Shown here piece by piece: positions 25,901-35,123 of a stretch of DNA of 58,285 nt. A program made the position numbers and the translations under genes. The stretch covers positions 1-58,285 of the forward strand of contig NZ_SPVG01000174.1 of NCBI RefSeq assembly GCF_004614165.1. The letters run 5' to 3'. The first letter of the stretch is position 1; each line of letters begins with the position of its first letter. Under the pieces are notes generated by a model. The model ran no database searches. It worked only from the letters and a program-made list of their open reading frames with translations, and was not told where the DNA came from. This DNA comes from Duganella callida. GTDB lineage: Bacteria; Pseudomonadota; Gammaproteobacteria; Burkholderiales; Burkholderiaceae_D.

Positions 25901-27145
25901 CAGCGGCAGGCGCGCGGCCAGGCCGGCCAGGGTCCGCAGATCGAGCTGCGGCGCGCGCAGTTCCACCTTTTCCGGCCTGGCGCCTGCCGCCGCCACGTAG
26001 CGCTCGGACAGCGAGGTCGGCGCCATGCTCAGGCCATCGCGCGTCACCAGGGTCAGCTTGCTCAGTTCCAGGCTGTGGCCCAGCGCGCCGAAGGCCGGCG
26101 CCGCCACCCCCTGGCGCGCGGCCGGTGGCCGGATATCCTCATGCACGGCGATGCGCCCGCTCAGCTGCCGCAGGTCCAGCAGCGGCAATTCCTTGCCCAG
26201 CACGCCGGTTACATTGCTGAGGCCGACATCGGCGGTGATGCCGGTCAGGCGCGACTGGTCGACGCCGACCCAGGCGCGCAGCGAGCCGCTGCCGCTGCTC
26301 AATTCGAACGGGTAATCGAGCCAGGTCTTCCAGGCCAGCAGATCGGTATTGCGGATGTCGGCGTACAGTTCGCCCTTCCACATCGAGAAATTCGACACGC
26401 GGGCGCCGAAGGCCGGGTGGCTGAATTCGGCGCGTACATCGAGCGGCGCCGCCAGCGCGGCCGGCGGCGTGGCGCGCAGCGCCAGCTGATGGCGCAGCCA
26501 CTGGTTGCGCAGCACCACGGTGACGTTGTCCAGCGCCAGCGGCGGCGCCGCGCGCAGTTGGTCGGTCCACTGCAGCCGCCCCTCGCGGATCACGATCTCG
26601 CGCTGGGTCAGCAGCCAGTCCAGGCCCTTGCCGTCGCTCGGCTTGCTGAGGTCGACGTAAATGCCGGCCACGTACAGCTTGCCGTCCGCTTCGCGCCGGA
26701 TCGCCAGCTCGGGGCGGTTCAGCTCCAGCGAACTGAAACGCACGGTGCCGGCGATGCTCCACCACGACATGGTGGCGGCCACGCTGGGCAGGGTCAGCGC
26801 CGGCCGGCCCTGGCGGTCGTGCAGCACCACCTCGCCCAGGAACAGGCTGGGGCGGAAGCCGTGCCAGGACGCGTACACGCGCGAGATCGTCACCTGGTTG
26901 CCGAGCGCGCGGCTGGCGGCCTGCTCGAGGTCGCCCTTGTAGTGGTCGATATTCGGCAGCACCACGTAGCGCAGCGTCAGGAACAGGATGGTGAAGGCAA
27001 AGTACACCAGCAGCGCCAGCTTCAGGGTGAAGCCCAGCACGTGGTGGGTGGCCAGATTGCAGATCCGATAGGCGGCACGGAGCCGGTGCCAGCGCGCGGC
27101 CAAGCGGCCCTCGCCTGTCACAGTCTCCTCTTCCGGTTTTTGCAT
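22964..27145 (-). CDS. yhdP: YhdP-family AsmA-like protein
   Basis: A very large envelope protein (1393 aa, close to the 1270-1400 of the family). A single N-terminal membrane helix lies at about residues 38-62 (FTLKLALLVYFAFTILFLTLRYVV), and the rest is a long periplasmic beta-rich body. In E. coli YhdP works with TamB and YdbH to move phospholipids from inner to outer membrane. The AsmA-like repeats and the conserved C-terminal domain (GKGTLKGDLAWKG..., ANETTNLHVVVIPEVNLGTAPLVYGLAVNPVIGLG) are visible. It heads the leftward operon and is divergent from glnE across 180 bp. Its stop overlaps the nitrilase start by 4 bp. Confidence 0.92.
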   Translation of the reverse strand: MQKPEEETVTGEGRLAARWHRLRAAYRICNLATHHVLGFTLKLALLVYFAFTILFLTLRYVVLPNIDHYKGDLEQAASRALGNQVTISRVYASWHGFRPSLFLGEVVLHDRQGRPALTLPSVAATMSWWSIAGTVRFSSLELNRPELAIRREADGKLYVAGIYVDLSKPSDGKGLDWLLTQREIVIREGRLQWTDQLRAAPPLALDNVTVVLRNQWLRHQLALRATPPAALAAPLDVRAEFSHPAFGARVSNFSMWKGELYADIRNTDLLAWKTWLDYPFELSSGSGSLRAWVGVDQSRLTGITADVGLSNVTGVLGKELPLLDLRQLSGRIAVHEDIRPPAARQGVAAPAFGALGHSLELSKLTLVTRDGLSMAPTSLSERYVAAAGARPEKVELRAPQLDLRTLAGLAARLPLSERQHKMLEAYAPSGLLQNFSAEWQGTFPALQTYRVKGELVGMGLKPQPPRLAQPKTAKTPAIAGMPAIPGFDNLSGSIDATEQGGSFNLNSQQLVLQMPDYFAEPSMPFDHLNLKARWSFEANNELLFQIDDLDFEQEGLRGTLQGTHLIPLAGTGPGKADLSGTLSGFQINRIGRYLPMQTPRDLHAWLTGALEGGTATDVSVRLRGDLARFPFHGEDKAHGEFRVAGKLVDARLNYEPGHYLREGKELGKDGKPLPLWPQAEHINGSFVFERARMEIRGDTATTAGVALNGVKAVIPDLTLHDSMLEIDGNAAGAMQEFLKYVTLSPVLEWISHFTDETQASGNAKLALSLRIPLAHAIDTKVQGALALGGNDIVLMNDLPVVKGAQGKIEFNERGVNLNQLSGNFLGGPVAITGGSQADGAIIVRLGGQMTVDGFRQTYQMPAMQRLADHFSGGTRYNGTVTVRDHQVVVAVDSSLTGLGLDLPAPVKKSPLDAMPLRFVLTSALNPDAAGLLHDDIRIGLGNGIAARYQRQKQPKQHWKVVRGGIGVNTAAPEPDSGLAFNINLRTLNIDQWLDFGAAIGGGAADSGAGAADAVDMNQYVLPDTVAARASELAIGDRQLDNVVVGVTHQKGTWQASIDSAQANGYLTWAEPSTGAGLGKVSARLSTLVIPESRSSDVQELLDGKSAAATIPALDVVVERFELFNKPLGRLELQANNAQLGGAREWRVNKLSLGNADGELSGTGKWVSKEGVHTTTLNFNLDIVDAGKLLERFGYVDTLKGGKGTLKGDLAWKGLPYSLDLPSLSGQIAMNVEKGQFLKQDPGAAKLLGVLSLQALPRLLKLDFHDVISEGLAFDGITANVNVNRGIARTDNLKMHGVAATVLMDGSADIANETTNLHVVVIPEVNLGTAPLVYGLAVNPVIGLGSFLAQLFLSAPVMKALTYHMQVTGPWKAPAVTKLDAAKLDTPAIPKGAP

Positions 27146-27325
27146 TAATACGCTAATAAATCAGGCCACGCTTCAAATAAATCGCTACACTCGGTTTTTC
27201 AAGCTGTTAAGCCGGGGCTGCCATTCTACCCCATGGTGCCGCCCGTACAGCGCCCCAAAGGGTGGGTTTGCGCGGGTTTTACATGCTTGTGCCGATACCA
27301 ACTTACCAAATTCACCATAGTGCCG

Positions 27326-30055
27326 ATGAGTTCACCGTCCGTTTCGCGTTTTTACCAGCGTTGGCTGTCCGCCGCCCCCGACCGCGCCGCCAAGATCGAT
27401 GAAGTAGCGCAATTATCGCTTGCCCGGATCGATCTGGCTGAATATTTAGCAAAGGAAGCCGCTGGCGGCCTGCCGCTGATACGCGCCATGCGCCGGTTGC
27501 GCAATTTGCTGGTGTGCGGACTGATACGGCGCGACCTCGAGGGCCAGGCCAACCTGGCCGAGGTGGTGGAGGCGATGACACGCTTTGCCGACTTTGCCGT
27601 TCAGCAACATCTGGCCGAACTGCATGCGGACATGGTGGCCGCGCACGGCGCGCCGATCGGCCGCGATTCCGGCCTGCCGCAGCAAATGATGGTGCTGGCC
27701 ATGGGCAAGCATGGCGGCGGCGAGCTCAACGTCTCGTCCGACATCGACCTGATCTTCGTCTACCCCGAGGATGGCGACACCGCCGCCGGACCGGGCCAGC
27801 GCACGCTGTCCAACCATGAATTCTTCGTGCGGCTGGGGAAAAAGCTGATTGCCGCGCTGGCCGAGATCACCGAGGACGGCTACACCTTCCGGGTCGACAT
27901 GGCGCTGCGGCCGAACGGCAATTCCGGGCCGCTGGCGGCCAGCCTGGCCATGGTCGAGCGCTACCTGATCGTCCAGGGCCGCGAGTGGGAGCGCTACGCC
28001 TGGGTCAAGGCGCGCGCGGTCACCGGGCGCGCCGAGGACATCGCCGCGCTGGACGCGATCGTGCGGCCGTTCTGTTTCCGCCGCTACCTGGACTTTGGCG
28101 TGATCGACGCGATCCGCAACATGCACGCGCAAATCCGCGCCGAGGTCAACCGCCAGGAACGGCTGCATCCGGACCGCAGCAACAACGTCAAGCTGGGCCG
28201 CGGCGGCATCCGCGAAATCGAATTCCTGTCGCAGGTGTTCCAGCTGATCCGCGGCGGCCGCGACGCCGCCCTGCGCGACCGCTCGACCCGCACCACCTTG
28301 CGCATCCTGGCCGAAAAAGGGCTGCTCAGCCACGCCATCGTCTACCAACTGCTGGCTTCTTACACCTTCTTGCGCAATCTCGAGCACCGTCTGCAATACC
28401 TGGACGATGCCCAGACCCACACCCTGCCCGCCAACGAAGCCGACCTGCAGACCGTGGCGCAAATGATGAACCTGGCTGACGGCGCCGCCCTGCTGGCCCA
28501 ACTGGAGGCGCACCGCCAGTTCGTCGCCGGCCAGTTCGACGAAATGTTCTCGGACAAGAGCGGCAGCAGCGAGAATGACATCGAATTGCAATCGAGTAAC
28601 GAATGCGCCGATCCCGACAACCGCGAGGTGATGGTCGGCCGCTTCACCGCGCTCGGCTTCGACGATCCGGAAGGCGCGGCGCGGCGCTTGATCGCCACCT
28701 GGCAGGCGCCGCGGCTGCAATCGCTGCCCGAAGCCAGCCGCAACAAGCTGCAGGGGCTGATCAACGCGGCGCTGCCGCTGATCGTCCAGACCGCCAGCGA
28801 ATCGAGCGCCGGCAACCAGATGGCCACCCTGGGCCGGCTGCTGGATTTCTTGGAGGCAATCGCGCGCCGCTCGGCCTATCTGTCGCTGCTGACCGAGTAC
28901 CCGCACACGCTGGCGCGGGTGATCCGCATGGTGCACGCCAGCGGCTGGGCGGCGCAATTCCTCAGCCAGCACCCGATCCTGCTGGACGAACTGCTGGACG
29001 ACCGCGTGCACGACGCCGTGTTCGACCCGGCGGCGGTGGCGGCCGACATCGCGCGGCAGCTGGCGGCCGTGCCGGGCGACACCGAGCGCCAGATCGATAT
29101 CCTGCGCGAAATTCACCACGCCCAGCTGTTCCACCTGCTGGCGCAGGACCTGGCCGGTGACCTGACGGTGGAAAAGCTGGCCGATTACCTGTCGGCGCTG
29201 GCCGACACCATCGTCGCCGCCACCATCCAGGCGGTGTGGCAGACCGTGGCCACGCGCCACCGCGAGGTGCCGCGGTTTGCCGTCATCGCCTACGGCAAGC
29301 TGGGGGGCAAGGAGCTGGGCTATGTATCCGACCTCGACGTGATTTTCCTATACGACGACGCCGACCAGGACGCGCCGGCCCAGTACGCCAAGCTGGCGCA
29401 GCGTTTCATCACCTGGATGACTTCGCACACTTCGGCCGGCATCCTGTTCGACATCGACACCGCGCTGCGGCCGGACGGCGCCAGCGGCATGCTGGTGTCG
29501 AGCGTGAACGCGTTCGAAAAATATGAAAACAACGCGGCCTGGGTGTGGGAACACCAGGCGCTGACCCGCGCCCGCTTCTGCGCCGGCGACGCCGCCATCG
29601 GCCTACGCTTCGAGCAAATCCGCGAGGCGGTGCTGCGCCAGGAACGGCCGGCCGACGGCCCGCTCAAACCGGAGGTGATCGCCATGCGCAAGCGCATGCA
29701 CGACGCCAAGCCCAACACCTCGGCGCTGTTCGATCTGAAAAACGATCCGGGCGGCATGATCGACATCGAGTTCATCGTGCAGTTCCTGGTGCTGCGGCAC
29801 GCCGCCGCCTGGCCGCAGCTGACCGCCAATTCCGGCAACATCGCCCTGCTCAAGTTGTGCGCGGAGCTGGGCTTGATCGATGCCGGGCTGGCCGCCAGCG
29901 TGGCCGACGCCTACCGCAAGTACCGCAAGCTGCAGCACCAGCTGCGCCTGCAGGGCCAGGATCTGGCGCGTATCGCGCCGGCCCAGGTGGGCGAGCATCC
30001 GGCCCAGGTCATGGCGTTGTGGCACGCCATCTTCGGTCCGGACGCCATCGCCTGA
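27326..30055 (+). CDS. glnE: Bifunctional glutamine synthetase adenylyltransferase/adenylyl-removing enzyme
   Basis: GlnE attaches AMP to glutamine synthetase and removes it again, in answer to PII and glutamine. The 909-residue protein has two nucleotidyltransferase domains with their acidic motifs: GGGELNVSSDIDLIFVY (removing half) and GGKELGYVSDLDVIFLY (adding half). Each is followed by a helical domain; RGGIREIEFLSQVFQ and DPGGMIDIEFIVQFLVL are the second signatures. I chose ATG 27326; the frame extends 31 codons further up but that stretch is poor in family likeness. It overlaps nothing upstream and shares a 180-bp divergent region with yhdP. The Cache gene follows 8 bp after the stop. 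ntrBC also lies in the window. Confidence 0.95.
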   Translation: MSSPSVSRFYQRWLSAAPDRAAKIDEVAQLSLARIDLAEYLAKEAAGGLPLIRAMRRLRNLLVCGLIRRDLEGQANLAEVVEAMTRFADFAVQQHLAELHADMVAAHGAPIGRDSGLPQQMMVLAMGKHGGGELNVSSDIDLIFVYPEDGDTAAGPGQRTLSNHEFFVRLGKKLIAALAEITEDGYTFRVDMALRPNGNSGPLAASLAMVERYLIVQGREWERYAWVKARAVTGRAEDIAALDAIVRPFCFRRYLDFGVIDAIRNMHAQIRAEVNRQERLHPDRSNNVKLGRGGIREIEFLSQVFQLIRGGRDAALRDRSTRTTLRILAEKGLLSHAIVYQLLASYTFLRNLEHRLQYLDDAQTHTLPANEADLQTVAQMMNLADGAALLAQLEAHRQFVAGQFDEMFSDKSGSSENDIELQSSNECADPDNREVMVGRFTALGFDDPEGAARRLIATWQAPRLQSLPEASRNKLQGLINAALPLIVQTASESSAGNQMATLGRLLDFLEAIARRSAYLSLLTEYPHTLARVIRMVHASGWAAQFLSQHPILLDELLDDRVHDAVFDPAAVAADIARQLAAVPGDTERQIDILREIHHAQLFHLLAQDLAGDLTVEKLADYLSALADTIVAATIQAVWQTVATRHREVPRFAVIAYGKLGGKELGYVSDLDVIFLYDDADQDAPAQYAKLAQRFITWMTSHTSAGILFDIDTALRPDGASGMLVSSVNAFEKYENNAAWVWEHQALTRARFCAGDAAIGLRFEQIREAVLRQERPADGPLKPEVIAMRKRMHDAKPNTSALFDLKNDPGGMIDIEFIVQFLVLRHAAAWPQLTANSGNIALLKLCAELGLIDAGLAASVADAYRKYRKLQHQLRLQGQDLARIAPAQVGEHPAQVMALWHAIFGPDAIA

Positions 30056-30063
30056 GGGATGCC

Positions 30064-30522
30064 ATGAAGGCAATGATCGCAGCGGCGATGTTATCCCTGG
30101 GCTTGCTGCCGGCCAGCGCGCCGGCGGCCGCCGGCAAGGCCACACCGGCGGAAGCCGTTGCAATGGTGCAACGCGCAAAAGCGCTGATCCAATCCGCCGG
30201 AAGAGAGAGGGCGTTCGCCGCCATCGCTGATCCAGCCAACCGTGACTTCCACGATCGCGACCTCTATATATTCGTTTATAGCCTGAATGGCGTCGCTTTA
30301 ACTCATGGCAATAACCCAAAAATGGTGGGACGCCAGCTGATAACCATGAAAGATAATGAGGGAAAACTCATTATAAAAGAAATGACGGCCATCGCCAAAA
30401 ATCATGGCAGAGGTTGGCTGGATTATAAATGGCCCAACCCCGTCACCAAGGAAGTTGAATCCAAGGCCGCTTACGTCGAAAAGCTGGACGATATGCTGAT
30501 CGGCTCCGGCATCTACCGATAA
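30064..30522 (+). CDS. Small periplasmic single-Cache-domain protein
   Basis: A 152-residue protein with a signal peptide (MKAMIAAAMLSLGLLPASAPAAAG, cleaved near AAA|G) and one Cache-type ligand-binding fold. It shows the family's YIFVYSLNGVALTHGNNPKMVGR motif and the following GRGWLDYKWPNP, KAAYVEKLDDMLIGSGIY block. Cache domains bind small molecules; free-standing secreted ones are common in Oxalobacteraceae, with unknown targets. It begins 8 bp after glnE and probably shares its transcript. The base composition changes sharply after codon 60, becoming more AT-rich than glnE, which may reflect a different origin or weaker codon bias. The ligand is unknown. Confidence 0.85.
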   Translation: MKAMIAAAMLSLGLLPASAPAAAGKATPAEAVAMVQRAKALIQSAGRERAFAAIADPANRDFHDRDLYIFVYSLNGVALTHGNNPKMVGRQLITMKDNEGKLIIKEMTAIAKNHGRGWLDYKWPNPVTKEVESKAAYVEKLDDMLIGSGIYR

Positions 30523-31027
30523 CGGCTTCCCGCCTCTCACAGCGCACCTTTCCCCCGTTTGTCCACTGCCCATCCTTGGTGCATTTTTCGTGAAACTCAT
30601 GCAACTTTCTGGCATGAGGATGCCAAAAATTGGCATCTTTCCCACAATTATGATTGTTTAATCCGGCACACCCACGTATTCCCCTACGCGTTTTTCGTAG
30701 ACATTATTCCAACCTCCCCACCTGCTTCATCATTATAAAAAATAATAATCTCGCCGTGGTTTGAAATGAATCGGCCGATATCTCCATTTCATTTTCTTCG
30801 GCCATGACTATTTTCTTCGGCGATAAAATAGCAATCCATTTTCTACTGTTGATTTAACTCAACTTGTTACCACCAGTGCACTGTTGCTTTTCTGCGAATG
30901 ATGCTTTTTTTGCGTGGCTTTACGTTTACAAGATGACCACTGAGTAGGTACAGTTGACTGGTTAAACTAAAAAATTTAACAAAAATATAACGGAGAGTTG
31001 TTTCAATACACCCTAAGGAGTTCCCCA
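30523..31027 (+). promoter_or_regulatory. AT-rich upstream region of T6 with NtrC-like box and stacked hairpins
   Basis: No gene is seen in these 505 bp. TGCCCATCCTTGGTGCA (30567-30583) matches TGCACCA-N3-TGGTGCA at 11 of 14 positions. Two mutually exclusive hairpins share GATGCC: GGCAT/ATGCC (30611-30624) and GATGCCAA-AAA-TTGGCATC (30619-30637). A perfect CAGTGCACTG palindrome lies at 30874-30883. The T6 ribosome site AAGGAG is at 31015-31020. The second hairpin could terminate the glnE-Cache transcript, but its T tract is only three bases long. Confidence 0.4.
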
Positions 31028-33970
31028 ATGATGAAGGAAACAGTGTTGTCCCGTTCCGTACGCATGATCTGCGTAGCCGGCATGGCGATGAGCGCACATG
31101 CAGCATTTGCCCAGGATGCTGCGCCAGCTGATACCGTACAGAAAGTTCAGATTACCGGTTCGCGCCTGATGTCCCCAAGCGCCGAATCGCCAACGCCGCT
31201 GCAGATCCTGACCTCGGCCGACATCGCCGCGTCGGGCGTCGTGAACCTGCAGGACCTGCTGCAGAAGAACCCGACCCTGGGTACCCCGACCCTGAGCCGT
31301 ACCAACTCCAACTTCCTGACCTCGGGCGGCGGTGTGTCCACCGTCAACCTGCGTAACCTGGGCGACTCGCGTACCCTGGTACTGGTCAACGGCCGCCGCT
31401 TCGTGTCCGGCGTGCCGGGCGACACTGCGGTCGACCTGAACACCATTCCGGTCGATTTCATCGAACGCGTGGAACTGCTGACCGGCGGCGCTTCGGCGAC
31501 CTACGGCTCGGACGCGGTGGCTGGTGTGGTCAACATCATCCTGAAGAAAAATTTTGAAGGCGTCACCGTCGACGGTTCGGTCGGCAAGAGCGACCGCGGC
31601 GACGACTACAAGAAAAAACTGGCCATCACCTTCGGCACCACCAGCGCCGACGGCGGCAGCAACATCATGGGTCACTTCGGCTATTCGAAGCAGGGCTCGG
31701 TGATGTCGAAAGACCGTCCTAACCTGGGCGCGGCCGTCGACCAGTATTCGCTGTCCGAAGCCGTCACCGGCGACGTGCGCGACATTTTCAAAACCACTGC
31801 GCCGTTCTACTCCAGCTTTGCGCCGCAAGGCCGCTTCTTCTACGGCTCGGGCAAGACCGCCGGCAACTTCACCTACGACAAGAACGGCAACGTCATTCCG
31901 TTCGACACCAACGGCGCCAACGGCGCGGCGACCGGTTTCAACCGTTCGGAATACCGCACCATCGCCGTGCCAACCGAACGCTACCTGTTTGCCACCAACG
32001 GCAACCTGAAGCTGAACGAGAAACACAGCGCCTTCTTCGAGGGCACCTATGCCTCGACCAAGGTCGACACCAACATCGAGCCGTTCCCGCTCGATTCGGC
32101 CAATGTGTACCAGGGTACCGGCGGCGTGCTGCCGGGCGAAACCCTGGTCAACGGCGTCAAGGTCCGCAATCCGCTGATCCCGGATTACCTGTGGAACCGC
32201 ATGACCGACACCGACGAGGACGGTCTGAAGGATTACCACTTCACCCGCCGCCTGTCGGAGTTCGGCCCGCGCCACTCGACCGTCAACCGCGGCACGCTGC
32301 GTCTGGCCACCGGTCTGAAAGGCACCCTGCCGTTCACCGAAGACTGGAACTATGAAGCCTTCATGAGCTACGGCCGCACCACCGAGTCGCAAAGCTCGAC
32401 CGGCCAGGTCAACGTGATGAGCATGCGCAATGCGCTGGCCGCCATTCCCAACCCGGACGGCGGCGTGATGTGCGCGGACGCCCAGGCGCGTGCCGAGGGT
32501 TGCGTACCGATCAACATCTTCGGCTTGAACACCATCAGCCCCGAAGCGCTGAAATACGTCACCGCGCCAGGTTCGCTGGAAACCGCGATCACCCAGAAGA
32601 TCGCCGGCGCCACCATCAGCGGCGAACTGCCGTGGGGTCTGCCTGCCGGCAACATCGGCGTGGCTGGCGGCTTCGAATGGCGCAGCGAGGATTCGAGCTC
32701 GGTGGCCGACCCGCTGACCCAGGCTGGTCTGAACGCCGGCAACGCGATCCCGCCGACCTACGGCAGCTTCATCGTGCGTGAAGAATTCGTGGAAACCCAG
32801 GTACCGCTGCTGAAAGACCAGAAGTTCGCCAAGAACCTGGACTTCCGCGCCTCGTTCCGTCATGGCGACTACTCGACCGTGGGCATCACCAAGAGCTGGA
32901 ACTACGGCTTTGAATGGGCGCCGATCTCGGACATCAAGTTCCGCGGCACCAAGGCGGTCTCGACCCGCGCGCCGAACATCAACGAACTGTACTCGCCGCC
33001 GACCCAGGACTTCCCGTCGGGCATCGTCGACCCATGCGAGGGTGTGACCGCCACCAGCAACGACCCGCGCAGCATCGCCTGCCGCGCGGCGCCGGGCGTG
33101 AACGCCAACATCGCTGCCAACGGCGGCGTGTTCACCCTGACCCAGGCCGACATCCAGGGCATCAGCGGCTACAACCGCGGCAACCCGGACCTGAAGGCCG
33201 AACGCGGCAAGTCGGGCACCGTGGGCGTGGTGATCACCCCGACCTCGATCCCGATGCTGAGCAAGTTCACCTTCACGGCTGACTACTTCAACATCCGCAT
33301 CGAAGACGCGATCGTCAGCACCCCGCGCCAGTTCACCCTGCAACAGTGCTACGGCGGCGGCAATCCGGTGTACTGCCAGTTCATCACCCGTCGTCCGACG
33401 GCCGAAGGTTCGGCCAGCGCCGGTTCGATCAAGTATTCCGACACCGGCGTGTCGAACAGCGGTGGCCTGGGCACCCGCGGCGTCGACCTGACCGCCTCGT
33501 GGGCGGACAAAGTCGGTCCTGGCCGCCTGAGCGCCAAGCTGTCGTACACCTACCTGAAGACGCTGTGGAACGTGCCGCTGCCGGGCGAAGCGGCGGATGA
33601 ATCGGCGGGTGAAGTCGAGTCGCCACGCAACAAGGCCGTGCTGAACCTGGCCTACAAGTGGGGCGCCTTCGGCATCAACACCACCACCAGCTACACCGGC
33701 CGCGTCAAGCTGGACGACCAGTTCCTGAACACCTACGACAATCCGGAACTGGCGCCGAAAATCGGTGCGTACGTCTCCACCGACTTCCAGCTGACCTACG
33801 ACGTGAAGAAGAACTACCAGTTCTACTTCGGCATGGACAACGCCTTCGACAAGAAAGCGCCGCCTATCGTCAGCGGTCTGCCAGGCAACACCACCGGTAC
33901 CGAGACCGACGCTTCGGCTTACGATCCGATCGGCCGCCGCTACTACCTGGGCCTGCGCGTGTCGCTGTAA
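31028..33970 (+). CDS. TonB-dependent outer-membrane receptor (T6)
   Basis: A 980-residue TBDR. ATG 31028 follows AAGGAG by 7 nt and encodes MMKETVLSRSVRMICVAG; the signal peptide ends near AFA|Q. VQKVQITGSRLMSPS follows, then the plug with TPLQILTSADIAASG, a Ser/Thr-rich stretch, RTLVLVNGRRFVSG and TGGASATYGSDAVAGVVNIILKKNFEG. The barrel has long polar loops. The C-terminus is ...YYLGLRVSL, ending in Leu rather than Phe. It pairs with T8 by the TGGAS(A/V).YG.DAVAGVV plug block and the APPIV..L segment. It is convergent with gap across a strong bidirectional terminator. The ligand is unknown. Confidence 0.93.
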   Translation: MMKETVLSRSVRMICVAGMAMSAHAAFAQDAAPADTVQKVQITGSRLMSPSAESPTPLQILTSADIAASGVVNLQDLLQKNPTLGTPTLSRTNSNFLTSGGGVSTVNLRNLGDSRTLVLVNGRRFVSGVPGDTAVDLNTIPVDFIERVELLTGGASATYGSDAVAGVVNIILKKNFEGVTVDGSVGKSDRGDDYKKKLAITFGTTSADGGSNIMGHFGYSKQGSVMSKDRPNLGAAVDQYSLSEAVTGDVRDIFKTTAPFYSSFAPQGRFFYGSGKTAGNFTYDKNGNVIPFDTNGANGAATGFNRSEYRTIAVPTERYLFATNGNLKLNEKHSAFFEGTYASTKVDTNIEPFPLDSANVYQGTGGVLPGETLVNGVKVRNPLIPDYLWNRMTDTDEDGLKDYHFTRRLSEFGPRHSTVNRGTLRLATGLKGTLPFTEDWNYEAFMSYGRTTESQSSTGQVNVMSMRNALAAIPNPDGGVMCADAQARAEGCVPINIFGLNTISPEALKYVTAPGSLETAITQKIAGATISGELPWGLPAGNIGVAGGFEWRSEDSSSVADPLTQAGLNAGNAIPPTYGSFIVREEFVETQVPLLKDQKFAKNLDFRASFRHGDYSTVGITKSWNYGFEWAPISDIKFRGTKAVSTRAPNINELYSPPTQDFPSGIVDPCEGVTATSNDPRSIACRAAPGVNANIAANGGVFTLTQADIQGISGYNRGNPDLKAERGKSGTVGVVITPTSIPMLSKFTFTADYFNIRIEDAIVSTPRQFTLQQCYGGGNPVYCQFITRRPTAEGSASAGSIKYSDTGVSNSGGLGTRGVDLTASWADKVGPGRLSAKLSYTYLKTLWNVPLPGEAADESAGEVESPRNKAVLNLAYKWGAFGINTTTSYTGRVKLDDQFLNTYDNPELAPKIGAYVSTDFQLTYDVKKNYQFYFGMDNAFDKKAPPIVSGLPGNTTGTETDASAYDPIGRRYYLGLRVSL

Positions 33971-34005
33971 TCTGTCCCGGCCTGCCCCGCGGGGCAGGCT
34001 GCAAG

Positions 34006-34046
34006 ACAAAAAAAAACCCTCGCGGCGCAAGCCGCGAGGGTTTTTT
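34006..34046. terminator. Bidirectional terminator between T6 and gap
   Basis: CCCTCGCGGC (34017-34026) pairs with GCCGCGAGGG (34031-34040) around GCAA, flanked by A and T runs on both sides. A second perfect palindrome, GCCTGCCCCGCGGGGCAGGC, lies at 33980-33999, just after the T6 stop. Confidence 0.93.
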
Positions 34047-34065
34047 ACTGGCTGCGCCGGGATTA

Positions 34066-35076
34066 TTACTTGGCGTTCATCAGCGCTACGGTGGTGTCCA
34101 GCATGCGGTTGGAGAAGCCCCACTCGTTGTCGTACCACGACGAGACTTTCACCAGGCGGCCCGAGACCTTGGTCAGGGTGGCGTCGAAGTTCGACGAGGC
34201 CGGGTTGTGGTTGAAGTCCACCGATACCAGCGGCTCGGTCTGGTAGGTCAGCACGCCGGCCAGCGGGCCTTCGGCCGCCGCCTTCATGATGGCGTTGACT
34301 TCGTCCACGGTGGTGTCGCGCTTGGCGATGAACGACAGGTCGACGATCGAGACGTTGATGGTCGGTACGCGGATGGCGTAGCCGTCCAGCTTGCCGTTCA
34401 GCTCAGGCAGCACCAGGCCGACCGCGGCGGCCGCGCCGGTCTTGGTCGGGATCATCGAATGGGTGGCCGAACGCGCGCGGCGCAGGTCTTCGTGCATGAC
34501 GTCGGTCAGCACCTGGTCGTTGGTGTAGGCGTGCACGGTGGTCATCAGGCCGTTTTCCAGGCCGATGGCGTCGTTCAGCGGCTTGACCAGCGGCGCCAGG
34601 CAGTTGGTGGTGCACGAGGCGTTCGAGATCACGGTGTCCGAGGCCTTCAGCACGCCGTGGTTGACGCCGTACACGATGGTCGCGTCCACGTCCTTGCCGC
34701 CCGGGGCCGAGATGATGACTTTCTTGGCGCCGCCCTTCAGGTGGGCCGATGCCTTTTCCTTGGTGGTGAAGAAGCCGGTGCACTCCAGCACCACGTCCAC
34801 GCCCAGCTCGCCCCACGGGATTTCTGCCGGGTTGCGCTGCGCGAACACGCGGATCTTGTCGCCGTTCACGATCATGTTGTCGCCGTCGACTTCCACAGTG
34901 CCGGGGAACTTGCCGTGCGCGGTGTCGTAGCGGGTCAGGTGGGCATTGGCCTTGGCGTCGCCCAGGTCGTTGATGGCCACGATCTGGATGTCTTGCTTCT
35001 TGCCGCCTTCGTAGAAGGCGCGCAGCACGTTACGGCCGATACGGCCATAGCCATTGATTGCAACTTTGATCGTCAT
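34066..35076 (-). CDS. gap: Glyceraldehyde-3-phosphate dehydrogenase, type I
   Basis: Catalyses the NAD-dependent oxidative phosphorylation of glyceraldehyde-3-phosphate in glycolysis and its reverse. The 336-residue protein has the Rossmann start [19 protein letters not shown]-type AINDL, and the catalytic Cys155 in [12 protein letters not shown]. The [20 protein letters not shown] and [14 protein letters not shown] segments are intact. ATG 35076 has a typical spacing to an upstream purine-rich patch. It lies 47 bp after tkt and is probably cotranscribed, although pgk, often the next gene in such operons, does not follow. Confidence 0.96.
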   Translation of the reverse strand: MTIKVAINGYGRIGRNVLRAFYEGGKKQDIQIVAINDLGDAKANAHLTRYDTAHGKFPGTVEVDGDNMIVNGDKIRVFAQRNPAEIPWGELGVDVVLECTGFFTTKEKASAHLKGGAKKVIISAPGGKDVDATIVYGVNHGVLKASDTVISNASCTTNCLAPLVKPLNDAIGLENGLMTTVHAYTNDQVLTDVMHEDLRRARSATHSMIPTKTGAAAAVGLVLPELNGKLDGYAIRVPTINVSIVDLSFIAKRDTTVDEVNAIMKAAAEGPLAGVLTYQTEPLVSVDFNHNPASSNFDATLTKVSGRLVKVSSWYDNEWGFSNRMLDTTVALMNAK

Positions 35077-35123
35077 ACGTTTGCTCCTTGAATAATATTA
35101 GTACCGCAATCAGCGATTATAGA

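Noticed and set aside
30610-30624. Sigma-54-like TGGCATG element upstream of T6
   Set aside because: The GG and GC are 9 bp apart rather than 10, so it is off by one base for a -24/-12 promoter, and it overlaps a hairpin that explains the sequence.
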